From positions 1 to 26,715 of the forward strand of contig JAMPFK010000031.1 in NCBI GenBank assembly GCA_023664485.1: a stretch of 26,715 nucleotides of DNA, written 5' to 3'. The stretch comes from Bacteroides fragilis. GTDB lineage: Bacteria > Bacillota > Clostridia > Lachnospirales > Lachnospiraceae. Every line of letters starts with the position of its first letter. Within the stretch, counting starts at the first letter, position 1. Position numbers and translations under genes: made by a program. Of this stretch, positions 1-8,351 are shown piece by piece. The notes beneath the pieces are model-generated. The model was not told the origin of the DNA. It ran no database searches and saw only the letters and a list, made by a program, of their open reading frames with translations.

Positions 1-22
1 TTCATATTAAGTATCATCCTTT

Positions 23-1450
23 CTAAACTGTACCGTGTTTTTTCTCCGGACGGCCCTCGCTCTTTGCAGCCAGCATTTCAAAAGCGCCGATAACATATTT
101 TCTCGTATCGGCAGGCTCCACGATCTGGTCTACATATCCTCTCTTTGCCGCGCTCGTCACATGATTCTGCAGTGCCGCGTATTCCTTCGTACAGGCATCG
201 ATCGCATCGGAGCCTTGTCCGTCGCAGATAATTTTAGCGGCAAGCTTCGCGTCCATCATGCCGATTTCCGCATCCGGCCATGCCATCGTGATATCCGCGC
301 CGATCGCTTTGGAATTCATCGCAACATAAGCGCTTCCATATGCTTTGCCGATTACGACATTCACCTTGGGCACCGTCGCATTCGCGAACGCATATGTAAG
401 CTTCGCAGCGGCTTTCGCCATTTCCCGCTCAGCGCATCTGGTCGCCGCAAACCCCTTTACATTCGTCAGGGACAGAACCGGAATCTCAAAAGCGTCGCAG
501 AAATTGATGAACCTGGCCGCTTTCTGTGCGCCTCTTACGGATAAAGCCGCATCGAACTTCTCCGTTACTTCGCCCTCTTCGTTATAAACCTCCGTACGGT
601 TCGCAACAGCGCCTACCGTTGCGCCATTCAGCTTTAAGAACCCGGCCACCATATCTTTTGCATAGTCCTGCTTTACTTCCACGAACAGATTGTTGTCCGC
701 AATCTGGGACAGCGCGATCGAAGTATCGCCCACACAATTGGCAAGTTCCGGACATACTCTGTTCAGATCGTCCGTACAATCCTCCCATGCGGTGTCTTCA
801 TTATTGGCAGGCAGCATGGAAACGAGCTGACGGATCTGCGCAAGAATGGAAGCTTCGTCGCCGACGGCATCCACTGTGCCCGCTTCTTTACTCTGGAATG
901 CGGCCGAACTCGTGTCGCATTTCGCAATCGTATTCCCTTCCAGCGCGTTCGGGGAATTCACGAACAGCTTCGCTTTATCCGCTTCCATAAACGTAAAATC
1001 CGCAAGACCCGCAACAACGGCAAGCCCGCCGCCGCAGGTTCCGAAAACAGCCGTGATCTGCGGGATCACGCCGGAAGCCATCGACTGTTTCAGATAGATC
1101 TCGCCGAAACCGTTCAAAGCGTCCGTCGCTTCCTGCAATCTAAGGCCCGCGGAGTCAAGCAGCCCGATAACAGGCGCTCCCATCTTCATCGCCAGGTCAT
1201 AGAGGTTCGCAATTTTCTTCGCGTGCATTTCGCCGACCGTCCCGTTCAGAACGGAAGCGTCCTGGCTGTACACATACACAAGACTGCCGTCAATTACTCC
1301 ATAGCCGGTGATTACACCGTCAGAAGGAGTTTCTGTCTGTTTCAGATTGAAATCCGTCGCCCTTGCCGTAACGAGCGCACCGATTTCAACGAAACTGTTT
1401 TCATCGAGCAAAGCATTGATTCTTTGACTCGCTTGAGAAGTAGTACCCAT
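23..1450 (-). CDS. Biotin-dependent carboxyltransferase subunit (acyl-CoA carboxylase/decarboxylase alpha type)
   Basis: A 475-residue carboxyl transferase of the PccB/MmdA/AccA-AccD fused type. It moves CO2 between biotin and an acyl-CoA. The N-terminal crotonase-like half carries DSAGLRLQE (about 99-107) and the glycine-rich FGTCGGG (136-142). The C-terminal half has GKAYGSAY and AWPDAEIGMM (about 368-398), the second CoA/biotin site of the family. I chose the ATG at 1450 because GGAGGG sits 9 bases upstream; the open frame continues upstream but has no comparable start. The TAG stop is followed by AAGGA and an ATG at base 5, so another minus-strand gene begins at the window edge. In related genomes this is often an OadG-like gamma subunit, which would make this the alpha subunit of a Na+-pumping decarboxylase. 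The exact acyl-CoA substrate cannot be told from sequence. Confidence 0.9.
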   Translation of the reverse strand: MGTTSQASQRINALLDENSFVEIGALVTARATDFNLKQTETPSDGVITGYGVIDGSLVYVYSQDASVLNGTVGEMHAKKIANLYDLAMKMGAPVIGLLDSAGLRLQEATDALNGFGEIYLKQSMASGVIPQITAVFGTCGGGLAVVAGLADFTFMEADKAKLFVNSPNALEGNTIAKCDTSSAAFQSKEAGTVDAVGDEASILAQIRQLVSMLPANNEDTAWEDCTDDLNRVCPELANCVGDTSIALSQIADNNLFVEVKQDYAKDMVAGFLKLNGATVGAVANRTEVYNEEGEVTEKFDAALSVRGAQKAARFINFCDAFEIPVLSLTNVKGFAATRCAEREMAKAAAKLTYAFANATVPKVNVVIGKAYGSAYVAMNSKAIGADITMAWPDAEIGMMDAKLAAKIICDGQGSDAIDACTKEYAALQNHVTSAAKRGYVDQIVEPADTRKYVIGAFEMLAAKSEGRPEKKHGTV

Positions 1451-1620
1451 TTTTTTCAGCCCTCCATTTATCTTTTTAAAAATAATAAAAACATTCCCTC
1501 CTGCGGCCGCGCAAATACAGCCCGCAAGGCGCGTCAGTAACACACACTAAACAGTGTAACATAAATTATGCAAAACGACCAGCTAAAAATTCAAAAATAT
1601 GCAGGATTTTAACCAGAAAA
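1451..1620 (-). promoter_or_regulatory. Leader of the carboxyltransferase gene; weak extended -10 candidate
   Basis: This gap between the carboxypeptidase stop and the carboxyltransferase start holds a possible extended -10 on the minus strand, TG-T-TACACT (about 1553-1561). There is no good -35 box. It overlaps a small inverted repeat, ACACT-GTTT-AGTGT. The predicted leader is about 100 nt. No convincing terminator for the carboxypeptidase gene was seen. Low confidence. Confidence 0.3.
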
Positions 1621-2967
1621 TCAACCCGGCAGAAAAAGCCCGATAAGATAACGCAGCACCCACGGATAGTTAGTTTTTTCTATCTCCCCTGTGGTAACGA
1701 CCGCATACTCCTGTATCAGCTCCCGATTCAGGTAATAAGAGACTTTTCCCGCCTCCGTTCCCGCGTATACGGGCGCGCTCAGCTGCGGCGCCAGCTCCGC
1801 CCGCACCTCTATCTCATCATCCCCGCACAAGAGCCATGGCAGGCTCTTTTCCTCCGGCCCGGCCAGCGCCACGTCCACGCTTGCCGCATCATAAGGCGTC
1901 GCGTCCTCTCCCGCGATGCCGTCCATAACGGGAATGGGCCCAAACCTCTTATCCTCATAGATATCGCGGTATTCATAATTCTCCATGCCGTAGGATGCAA
2001 GCGTCCGCATATCGCTCCATTTATAGGTCTTATGGTTCGGCCAGCCGCAGGCGAGAAGCGCCACGGTAAACGTTCTTCCTTCGCTTTCGACCGCTCCCAC
2101 ATAGCAGTACCCCGCTTTATTCGTAAAGCCCGTTTTCCCGGAAATGGCTTCCTCCATCATGCTTAAAAAACTGTTATGGTTGCTGCACCCGAAACTCCTT
2201 TGCCCGCTTTCGTCGCTGAAATGGTATTCCCGTGTCTGGGTAATCTCCAGAAACTGCTCCTTCGCCGGAGAATCCATGACGCAGTAAGCCATGATCCTCG
2301 CCAGATCCGCCGCCGTCGTGGAATGGATCTTTCCGCTTTCGTCCGCCGCCGCGTCCAGCCCGTTCGGCGTGATAAAATAAGTATCATAACAGCCGATATC
2401 TTTTGCCTTCCGGTTCATCATCGCCGCAAATTCTTCCACGCTCCCGCCCACGGCCTCCGCGATCGCCACCGCGGAATCGTTATGGGATTCCAGCATCAGC
2501 GAATAAAGCAGGTCTCCCAAGCGGTATTTTTCCCCCTCCCGCATATACAGCTTGACCCTGGGCATACCCGCCGCACAGGCGGAGACTTCCACGATATCGT
2601 CAGGATTCCCGTATTCCAGCGCCAGAATGCAGGTCATTATCTTCGTTGTGCTCGCCATGGGCAGCACCTCGTTCTCATTTTTCCCATACAGAACCCTGCC
2701 GGAATCGGCATCCATCAAAACGGCCGCCTGCGCGTAGAGCTGCAGCTGCGGCGTCTCTTTCTGCGCGGTCTTTTCTTCCGCCGCCTCTATAGTCTTTGCG
2801 CCGGCCGCTTCCGCATTTATGGCCTCTGCACCCGCCGCATCCCCGGAAACATTGGAAATCCCGCCCGAAAACAGCGCCAGGACGAGCAGCGCGCACAGGC
2901 AGAGGCTTCCTCGCGGCATCCCTTTTTTCTTTTCTTTTCTCCGCTTCTCCAAACTCAGATTACTCAT
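1621..2967 (-). CDS. D-alanyl-D-alanine carboxypeptidase (peptidase S11, DacF/PBP5 type)
   Basis: A serine-type D,D-carboxypeptidase that trims the terminal D-Ala of peptidoglycan pentapeptides outside the membrane. It has the full penicillin-binding triad. Counting from the upstream in-frame ATG at 2982, STTK is at 111-114, SHN at 166-168 and KTG at 283-285. A basic stretch (KRRKEKKK) and a hydrophobic segment (LCLCALLVLALF) form a signal peptide. An Ala/Glu-rich linker follows. The C-terminal beta domain ends in a short hydrophobic segment (LRYLIGLFLP), a possible membrane anchor. The start is uncertain: ATGs at 2982, 2967 and 2919 are in frame and none has a clear ribosome binding site. 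I use 2967 because it keeps the basic n-region. The gene follows scpB by about 100 bases and may be co-transcribed or use its own promoter near a palindrome at 2976-3023. Confidence 0.9.
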   Translation of the reverse strand: MSNLSLEKRRKEKKKGMPRGSLCLCALLVLALFSGGISNVSGDAAGAEAINAEAAGAKTIEAAEEKTAQKETPQLQLYAQAAVLMDADSGRVLYGKNENEVLPMASTTKIMTCILALEYGNPDDIVEVSACAAGMPRVKLYMREGEKYRLGDLLYSLMLESHNDSAVAIAEAVGGSVEEFAAMMNRKAKDIGCYDTYFITPNGLDAAADESGKIHSTTAADLARIMAYCVMDSPAKEQFLEITQTREYHFSDESGQRSFGCSNHNSFLSMMEEAISGKTGFTNKAGYCYVGAVESEGRTFTVALLACGWPNHKTYKWSDMRTLASYGMENYEYRDIYEDKRFGPIPVMDGIAGEDATPYDAASVDVALAGPEEKSLPWLLCGDDEIEVRAELAPQLSAPVYAGTEAGKVSYYLNRELIQEYAVVTTGEIEKTNYPWVLRYLIGLFLPG

Positions 2968-2975
2968 ACAAAAAA

Positions 2976-3023
2976 CGCACATATATTAACCCGAAACCCT
3001 TTTTCATCGTTAATATATATGCG
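2976..3023. repeat. Inverted repeat upstream of the carboxypeptidase gene (15-bp arms, 1 mismatch)
   Basis: Arms at 2976-2990 (CGCACATATATTAAC) and 3009-3023 (GTTAATATATATGCG) match at 14 of 15 positions around an 18-base spacer. The arms are AT-rich and no T-tract follows, so it looks more like an operator or promoter-region palindrome than a terminator. It overlaps the most upstream possible ATG (2982), an argument that translation starts further in. Confidence 0.6.
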
Positions 3024-3069
3024 TTATCCGCAAAGGCAATACATCCCGGCTGCCGCATTTTTCTGCCGG

Positions 3070-3651
3070 TCAGATATCGAGCTGCAGCTGCTGCTGGACT
3101 TCCGATTCCGCCTGCAATTTAAATTCCTCTATCTGGACCGGGTTCAGTTCCGGCAGCTCTTCCAGCGATTTCAGGCCGAAGCTCCTTAAAAACTGCTCTG
3201 TCGTTCCGAACAGCAGCGGCCTGCCGGGCGCGTCCTTCCTGCCGACCTCCATGACCAGATCGAACTCCAGCAGCCTGTTGACCGCATGGTCGCAGCTGAC
3301 GCCGCGTATCTTTTCAATTTCCAGCCTCGTGACCGGCTGCTTATAAGCGATAATCGACAGCGTTTCCAACAGCGTTTCCGTGAGCGCAAATTTTTTGGGC
3401 GTCGCGGCTATCCTGACCAGATATTCGTAAAATTCGCCCTTCGTACAGAGCTGCGCCGCATCCTCCAGCGTCGTCAGCTCGATGCCCCGCTCTTCCTTCC
3501 GATAGCTTTCCGCCATTTCGTCAAGGATCGCCTTTGTCGTCTCTTTATCTTCTTCGATCACCCCGGCCAGCCTGTCGATCTCCACAGACTCGCCCATCGT
3601 AAACAGAACTGCTTCCAAAACGGCTTTTGCCTTCTGTCTCTCCATTTCCAT
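3070..3651 (-). CDS. scpB: Segregation and condensation protein B
   Basis: ScpB forms the kleisin-associated winged-helix dimer of the SMC-ScpA-ScpB condensin complex that organises and segregates the chromosome. The 193-residue length is typical. The sequence shows the family pattern of two winged-helix units, with the N-terminal VLEAVLFTMGE start and the conserved LSIIAYKQPVTRLEIEKIRGV core followed by GRKDAPGRPLLFGTT. It lies 25 bases downstream of scpA, the usual order. Two ATGs compete (3651 and 3645). Each has a purine-rich site at sensible distance: AGGA for the first, GGAG for the second. The product may therefore be two residues shorter. Confidence 0.96.
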   Translation of the reverse strand: MEMERQKAKAVLEAVLFTMGESVEIDRLAGVIEEDKETTKAILDEMAESYRKEERGIELTTLEDAAQLCTKGEFYEYLVRIAATPKKFALTETLLETLSIIAYKQPVTRLEIEKIRGVSCDHAVNRLLEFDLVMEVGRKDAPGRPLLFGTTEQFLRSFGLKSLEELPELNPVQIEEFKLQAESEVQQQLQLDI

Positions 3652-3676
3652 TCTCCATTCCTGCCCGTTTCCGCCC

Positions 3677-4426
3677 TCAGACCGCTTCTTTGGATGTAAT
3701 AACGATATCGCTGAAAATACCGTCCTGCTCGATCGCTATCTTTCCCACTTTCATCAGCTCCAGGATCACCAGGAACGTGACGATGACCTCCATCCTGCTG
3801 TTCTGCTTCTCCAGAAGCTTCCGAAAGCTGAATTTTCTGTGGTTTTTCAGGTAGTCCTCTATGTAAACGGTTTTTCGCTCCATATCGATTTCGTCCTTTT
3901 CGATCCTGCCGAACGTACTCCTGACGGGATCGATCTTATCCGCCTGCCGCTTTAACATGAATTTGAAGATTTCCTGCAGCTTCGCAAGGGTCATATCGCC
4001 GATCAGCTCTTCATAGTCTATGGGCGGCTTATACTCGCTGATCTCCTTTGGCAGCGTCGGTTTCTTATAAAGGCTCTTCTGCGCGGTGACCATCCTGTCC
4101 CTTAATTCATAAGACATATATTTGCACATCTTATATTCCAGCAGCTTCTCCACCAGTTCCGCCCTCGGATCCTCTTCCTCGCCCGCCTCATTGACCTCTT
4201 TCGGCAGGAGCATGCGGCACTTGATATCGATCAGTGTGGCCGCCATAACGAGAAATTCGCTCATGATGTTCATATCTTCGGTTTCCATCTGCCTGATATA
4301 ATCCAGATACTGCTCCGTAATCTCCACGATGGGGATATCATAAATATCCACCTTATTTTTATCGATCAAATGTAATAATAAGTCCAGAGGTCCTTCAAAT
4401 ACCTCCAGTTTTACGGGAATTGCCAT
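3677..4426 (-). CDS. scpA: Segregation and condensation protein A (kleisin)
   Basis: ScpA bridges the two SMC heads and recruits ScpB. The 249-residue protein opens with the diagnostic FEGPLDLLLHLIDKNKVDIY segment (about residues 9-28) and EITEQYLDYI. A charged middle follows, then a C-terminal winged-helix region (TFLVILELMKVGKIAIEQ) that contacts the SMC ATPase head. A purine-rich GGGGGGACAGG precedes the ATG. It begins 16 bases after the metallophosphoesterase stop, so phosphoesterase, scpA and scpB look co-transcribed. Confidence 0.97.
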   Translation of the reverse strand: MAIPVKLEVFEGPLDLLLHLIDKNKVDIYDIPIVEITEQYLDYIRQMETEDMNIMSEFLVMAATLIDIKCRMLLPKEVNEAGEEEDPRAELVEKLLEYKMCKYMSYELRDRMVTAQKSLYKKPTLPKEISEYKPPIDYEELIGDMTLAKLQEIFKFMLKRQADKIDPVRSTFGRIEKDEIDMERKTVYIEDYLKNHRKFSFRKLLEKQNSRMEVIVTFLVILELMKVGKIAIEQDGIFSDIVITSKEAV

Positions 4427-4442
4427 AGCCTGTCCCCCCTTT

Positions 4443-5303
4443 TTACCGCGACGGCCTTAAACGGATGACTGCCAGCTCACCCGGATTAAACATCCGTATC
4501 GGCAGCGTATGGGTTCCGAGCCCTCTGCTCAAAATCATCACAGAACCGTCTTTCTCAAATTTTCCGCCGTCATAATGGGGAAAAGGCGTCAGCCTCGGAG
4601 AAACGACGCCCCCCACAAAAGGAAGCCGCACCAGCCCGCCGTGCATATGCCCCGAAACGACCAGGTCCGCCCCCCATTTCACATATTCTTCAAAATATTC
4701 CGGATTATGGGCGATTAAAATCTGAAATCTATCCTTCCGCGGCGCCCCCAGCACATCCGGCAGATAGTTCTCCGCCATCGGGGGACGGGACCACTTCCGA
4801 TAAAAACCCCTGTCGATCTGGAGGCCGCAGATATTAATATTGGCGGACGGCAGGTCCGTCTTTTCGTTGATCAGCGGTTCGATTCCCGCCCGGCGCAGGC
4901 TTTCCAGATAAATTTCATAGATTTCTCTGTATCTTCCCGTCCCGGCGCCGAGACGCTGCTCATGGTTCCCCATACCGTAATAAACCGGATAGCTTCCGCC
5001 AAGCTTCTGCATCAGATCTGCCGCCACCTGATACCGCTCTTTTTTTTCAAAAGCGGTCAGCATATCGCCCGCCGTCAGAATACCGTCCGGCGCAAGCTCT
5101 TCTATTTTCGAGATCAATTTCTCATTCTGCTTTCCAAAACAGCTGTTATGTAAATCTGACAGCAGCGCGAATGTGTATTCCCTCGTGAGCTTTGGCGATT
5201 CTATTTCATATTCCACCGTCACGAACCGATGACAGTCGCGGTACATGATAAACAGAAAAAAACATATGAGAATGGCTGTGATGATCAATATTGTAAAAAG
5301 CAT
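4443..5303 (-). CDS. Membrane-anchored metallophosphoesterase
   Basis: A calcineurin-like phosphoesterase with one N-terminal membrane segment (residues about 2-20, LFTILIITAILICFFLF). It has the metal ligands of the family in order: SDLH (49-52), GD (79-80), GNHE (112-115), AHNPE (about 199-202) and GHMHGG (218-223). It resembles the YkuE/YaeI group, which acts at the membrane surface, with reported activity on lipid-linked phosphates in some members. The substrate here is unknown. I place the start at the ATG at 5303 because GGAG lies 6 bases upstream. A longer frame would need GTG at 5315, which overlaps that site. First gene of the unit that continues into scpA and scpB. Confidence 0.88.
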   Translation of the reverse strand: MLFTILIITAILICFFLFIMYRDCHRFVTVEYEIESPKLTREYTFALLSDLHNSCFGKQNEKLISKIEELAPDGILTAGDMLTAFEKKERYQVAADLMQKLGGSYPVYYGMGNHEQRLGAGTGRYREIYEIYLESLRRAGIEPLINEKTDLPSANINICGLQIDRGFYRKWSRPPMAENYLPDVLGAPRKDRFQILIAHNPEYFEEYVKWGADLVVSGHMHGGLVRLPFVGGVVSPRLTPFPHYDGGKFEKDGSVMILSRGLGTHTLPIRMFNPGELAVIRLRPSR

Positions 5304-5356
5304 TCCGTTCTCCACACCGGCCGGTTCCGGATCATCTCGTTAAAAGCAGCTCATAA

Positions 5357-5386
5357 AGTATATCACAAAGTATGCGAAAACCGCAA
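5357..5386 (-). promoter_or_regulatory. Candidate promoter of the phosphoesterase-scpA-scpB unit
   Basis: On the minus strand a TTGCGG box (5381-5386) is followed after 18 bases by TATACT (5357-5362). It lies about 55 bases before the phosphoesterase start. An ATGCGAAA/TTTCGCAT stem overlaps the -35 side and may end transcripts from the upstream carboxypeptidase gene. Confidence 0.5.
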
Positions 5387-5419
5387 TCCCAAGATTTCGC
5401 ATTAAAGAAACAGGACTCA

Positions 5420-6604
5420 TCAGAGCACGAGGAACCGCAGCCACACTTTGTACAGATAATCGAGATAGCCCGCCTTTTCAACCGCTTTCGCCGCCAGGAT
5501 GGACACGCTGCCGATGCGGTTCCCGCCCAGCTTATAAACTGCCTCCCCGATGGCATCTCCTTCCGCGACGGGCGCTTTTACGACGCCGGGCAGGCTGATT
5601 TCCTTTTCGATATCGTTCAGGTTATTTCCGGCGGTATCCAGATAATGAAATTCTCCCGCATAGGTAAGATTGACCTGTTCTTCCACGCCGCCTTCCACCT
5701 TCTGCGCCGGCAGGGCGTCTTTATTCGCATCCGTATACATCTGACTGACGCTGTAGCCGTAGCTTAACAGAGACATAGCGTCCGCAAACCGCGCCTTGGG
5801 GTCCGGCGCCGCCATCACGACCGCAATCAGCTCCATCCCGTCCTTATTGGCCGTTGCCGACAGGCAGTACAGCGCCTTGGAAGTCGATCCCGTCTTTAAG
5901 CCCGTCGTCCATTCATACTGCTTTAACAGCTTATTGGTGCTGGACAGCGTAAACGTAGAGGTTCCCCGCGCCGTATGGTGTTCGATATCCTCCATCCAGA
6001 TACCGGTATACTGCAATACCTCCGGGTATTTCGTAATCAGCTCTCTGGACATAATCGCCACATCTTTTGCCGAGGTATAATGATTGTCGGAGTCCGATAA
6101 GCCGCAGCAGTCCTCGAAATGGGTATTCTGCATCCCCAGAGCTTCCGCCTTTTCATTCATCAGCTTCACGAACTCGCTCTCGCTGCCCGCTATGTACTCC
6201 GCCACCGCCACGCTGGCGTCGTTTCCGGAGGAGACTGCGATACATTTTATCATCGTATCGAGCGTCTGGCTTTCCCCCTCTTCCAAAAAGACCTGGGAAC
6301 CGCCCATCGATTTCGCATATGCGCTCGTCGTCACCATATCCTCCAGCCGGATCCGCCCGCTCTTTAAGTGCTCAAATATGATCAGCAGAGTCATGATCTT
6401 CGTGATGCTGGCCGGGCTCCTTCTTGTATCCGCATCCTGCTCGCAAATGACCTGGCCCGTCGAGGCTTCCATAACGATATAGGAGGGCGTAGACACCTCC
6501 GGCGCCGCATGGACCGTCATGGGCGCCGCATACAGGCTCATATGGATACCGATGCCAAGTATCAGAAGCAGGCTTACGATTCGTCTTTTCCTTTTTTTCA
6601 ACAT
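5420..6604 (-). CDS. D-alanyl-D-alanine carboxypeptidase (peptidase S11, DacB/DacF type)
   Basis: A second S11 carboxypeptidase of 394 residues. A signal peptide (basic KKRKRR, hydrophobic core about 10-25) ends near VHA-AP (31-35). The catalytic motifs are SITK (66-69), SGN (126-128) and KTG (237-239). A C-terminal beta-rich domain follows, then a short amphipathic/hydrophobic tail (DYLYKVWLRFLVL) that would hold the enzyme on the outer face of the membrane. The start has GGGAGAG just upstream. It differs clearly from the other carboxypeptidase in this window, so the two are paralogues rather than a recent duplication. Both would tune crosslinking of vegetative or spore peptidoglycan; which stage each serves cannot be read here. 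Confidence 0.93.
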   Translation of the reverse strand: MLKKRKRRIVSLLLILGIGIHMSLYAAPMTVHAAPEVSTPSYIVMEASTGQVICEQDADTRRSPASITKIMTLLIIFEHLKSGRIRLEDMVTTSAYAKSMGGSQVFLEEGESQTLDTMIKCIAVSSGNDASVAVAEYIAGSESEFVKLMNEKAEALGMQNTHFEDCCGLSDSDNHYTSAKDVAIMSRELITKYPEVLQYTGIWMEDIEHHTARGTSTFTLSSTNKLLKQYEWTTGLKTGSTSKALYCLSATANKDGMELIAVVMAAPDPKARFADAMSLLSYGYSVSQMYTDANKDALPAQKVEGGVEEQVNLTYAGEFHYLDTAGNNLNDIEKEISLPGVVKAPVAEGDAIGEAVYKLGGNRIGSVSILAAKAVEKAGYLDYLYKVWLRFLVL

Positions 6605-6695
6605 TCATCTCTCCCGCATATTCCTCTATATCATAAATATTAGGAAAAAGGAAAATGTATGCAAAAAGAATGCCGTTAAAAATCCGGACATAACA

Positions 6696-6720
6696 AAATC
6701 CCTGACAATATCAGGGATTT
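6696..6720 (-). terminator. Rho-independent terminator of rpsU
   Basis: Perfect 10-bp arms, AAATCCCTGA (6696-6705) and TCAGGGATTT (6711-6720), with a 5-base loop. On the minus strand a T-rich run follows. It lies 14 bases past the rpsU stop. Confidence 0.85.
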
Positions 6721-6734
6721 GCTTTACATAAACA

Positions 6735-6911
6735 TTAGTTATATTTACGTTTTCTTGCTGCTTCGGACTTTTTCTTGCGCCTTACGCTGGGCTTCTCGTA
6801 ATGCTCTCTCTTACGAATCTCCTGCTGGATTCCCGCTTTCGCGCAGCTTCGTTTAAAACGGCGCAATGCGCTGTCTAAAGTCTCGTTCTCTTTTACAATT
6901 ACGTTCGACAT
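6735..6911 (-). CDS. rpsU: 30S ribosomal protein S21
   Basis: A 58-residue, highly basic protein: it starts MSNVIVKENETLDSALRRFK, continues through CAKAGIQQEIRKREHYEKPS and ends in an Arg/Lys-rich tail. This matches S21 end to end. S21 sits near the anti-Shine-Dalgarno region of the small subunit and helps translation initiation. GGAGGT lies 10 bases before the ATG. It stands alone with its own promoter and terminator and is divergent from tmcAL. Confidence 0.97.
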   Translation of the reverse strand: MSNVIVKENETLDSALRRFKRSCAKAGIQQEIRKREHYEKPSVRRKKKSEAARKRKYN

Positions 6912-6986
6912 TCCACACCTGACCTCCCTTCAGTCCCTAATTAGTAACATGACTGATCGGGTTATTTGCGCACAACCGAATGTGCA

Positions 6987-7036
6987 TGTGTGTTTACACA
7001 CAACATTTATTATACCACATTCTGGATGTCAGTCAA
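6987..7036 (-). promoter_or_regulatory. rpsU promoter with a hairpin at the transcript start
   Basis: Strong minus-strand promoter: TTGACT (7031-7036), 16-base spacer, TATAAT (7009-7014). At the predicted start lies a perfect inverted repeat, TGTGTGT/ACACACA (6987-7002). The nascent leader (about 90 nt) would begin with a small hairpin or carry an operator there. Confidence 0.8.
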
Positions 7037-7060
7037 CTACTATTTTTCATTTGTTTTTCA

Positions 7061-7069
7061 TGCTACACT
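7061..7069 (+). promoter_or_regulatory. Candidate extended -10 promoter for tmcAL
   Basis: TGCTACACT fits an extended -10 (TGn plus TACACT at 7064-7069) about 53 bases before the tmcAL start. The -35 side is only T-rich. Low confidence. Confidence 0.35.
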
Positions 7070-7121
7070 AAATGAATGACAGAATTTCCCGATATCCTAA
7101 AACGAAAAAGGAATTTTCCCT

Positions 7122-8351
7122 ATGAAGACAGTCGGTATTATTGCAGAATATAACCCTTTTCATAACGGACACGCCTACCAGCTTACGAAAGCGAAGGAGC
7201 TGGCGGACGCCGATTACGCCATCGTCGTGATGAGCGGGAACTTCGTACAGCGGGGCCAGCCTGCCATCCTGGAAAAATCGCTGCGCGCAAAGGCCGCCCT
7301 CTTATGCGGCGCAGATCTCGTAATAGAGCTTCCGGTCCATTACGCGACGGCCAGCGCGGAATATTTCGCTTCCGGCGCAGCTGCCCTGCTCGATAAGCTG
7401 GGCGCAGCCGACGCCCTGTGCTTTGGCAGCGAATGCGGCGATATCGGCCCTTTATCGGAACTTGCCGACGCGCTTCTTACGGAGGACGAGCTCTTCAAAT
7501 CCCGGTTAAAACGCCGGTTAAAGGAAGGCGTTTCCTATCCGCAGGCAAGAAACGACGCCCTCTTTGCGCTCTCCCCGCAGCTTGCGCCGCTCCTGGAACA
7601 ACCCAACAATATTCTGGGGCTGGAATACCTGAAGGCGCTGAAAAAACGAAACAGCAGAATCCGCCCCTGTACGCTTTCCCGCGTCGGCGGCGGCTATCAT
7701 GACGAATCTCTGACCGCTCCGTACGCTTCCGCGCTGGCCATCCGGGAAAGCCTCACGGATACAGGAGATCTCCTTTCGATAAAAGAGCAGGTTCCTCCGT
7801 CCGTCTACGAACTGATGGCCTGCCATTACCGGAGAACCTTCCCGGTTTTTGCAAAAGATCTTTCTTTTCCGCTCGGCTGTAAACTGATACAGGAAGCCTC
7901 TGAAAATTTTAATCGTTATTTTGACATCGACGAATGCTTTTCCGACAGATTACGCAAATTCCTGCCCGGTTATACGGACTATCCTGCTTTCTGTGAAAAG
8001 CTGAAAACGAAAAATATCACCTACGCAAGAGTCTCCCGCGGCCTGCTGCATATTCTGTTAAATATTTATCAGACAGATATGGAGGCTTTCTGCGCGGACG
8101 ATTATGTGTACTATGCGAGGATTCTCGGATTTCGGAAGGAAGCCGCCCCGCTTTTATCGGCAGTCAAGGCCAATACCTCGATCCCGCTCCTTTCCAGGCT
8201 GGCCGATGCCGGCGCCCTCATCGCATCCGGAAACGGGAAACGGATGTTGGAGCAGGATATTCAGGCGAGCCATCTCTATGCGCTGACGATCCATCACAAA
8301 TTTCATCAGGGTTTCCGGAATGAATATCAGAAACAGCTCGTCATCCTGTAG
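7122..8351 (+). CDS. tmcAL: tRNA(Met) cytidine acetate ligase
   Basis: A 409-residue nucleotidyltransferase-fold protein of the YlbM/TmcAL family. It uses acetate and ATP to make N4-acetylcytidine at the wobble position of elongator tRNA-Met. The N-terminus carries EYNPFHNGH with the HxGH nucleotide-binding motif (14-17), then MSGNFVQRGQP (37-47) and GADLVIELP, all family hallmarks. An AAGGA site lies 9 bases before the ATG. This is the only plus-strand gene in the core part of the window. Its last 11 bases overlap the end of the convergent acyltransferase gene. Confidence 0.95.
   Translation: MKTVGIIAEYNPFHNGHAYQLTKAKELADADYAIVVMSGNFVQRGQPAILEKSLRAKAALLCGADLVIELPVHYATASAEYFASGAAALLDKLGAADALCFGSECGDIGPLSELADALLTEDELFKSRLKRRLKEGVSYPQARNDALFALSPQLAPLLEQPNNILGLEYLKALKKRNSRIRPCTLSRVGGGYHDESLTAPYASALAIRESLTDTGDLLSIKEQVPPSVYELMACHYRRTFPVFAKDLSFPLGCKLIQEASENFNRYFDIDECFSDRLRKFLPGYTDYPAFCEKLKTKNITYARVSRGLLHILLNIYQTDMEAFCADDYVYYARILGFRKEAAPLLSAVKANTSIPLLSRLADAGALIASGNGKRMLEQDIQASHLYALTIHHKFHQGFRNEYQKQLVIL

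Noticed and set aside
1..5. Start of a further minus-strand gene (ATG at base 5)
   Set aside because: Only the first codon and two further bases are inside the window. Spacing and AAGGA make a start likely, but no product can be identified.
2176..3189. Long plus-strand open frame (337 codons) opposite the first carboxypeptidase and scpB
   Set aside because: It mirrors two well-supported minus-strand genes, is rich in Arg/His/Pro as GC-rich shadows are, and has no ribosome site or family motif.
8341..8351. 11-base tail-to-tail overlap of tmcAL and the acyltransferase as a possible error
   Set aside because: Both frames end in normal family C-termini; short convergent overlaps are ordinary.
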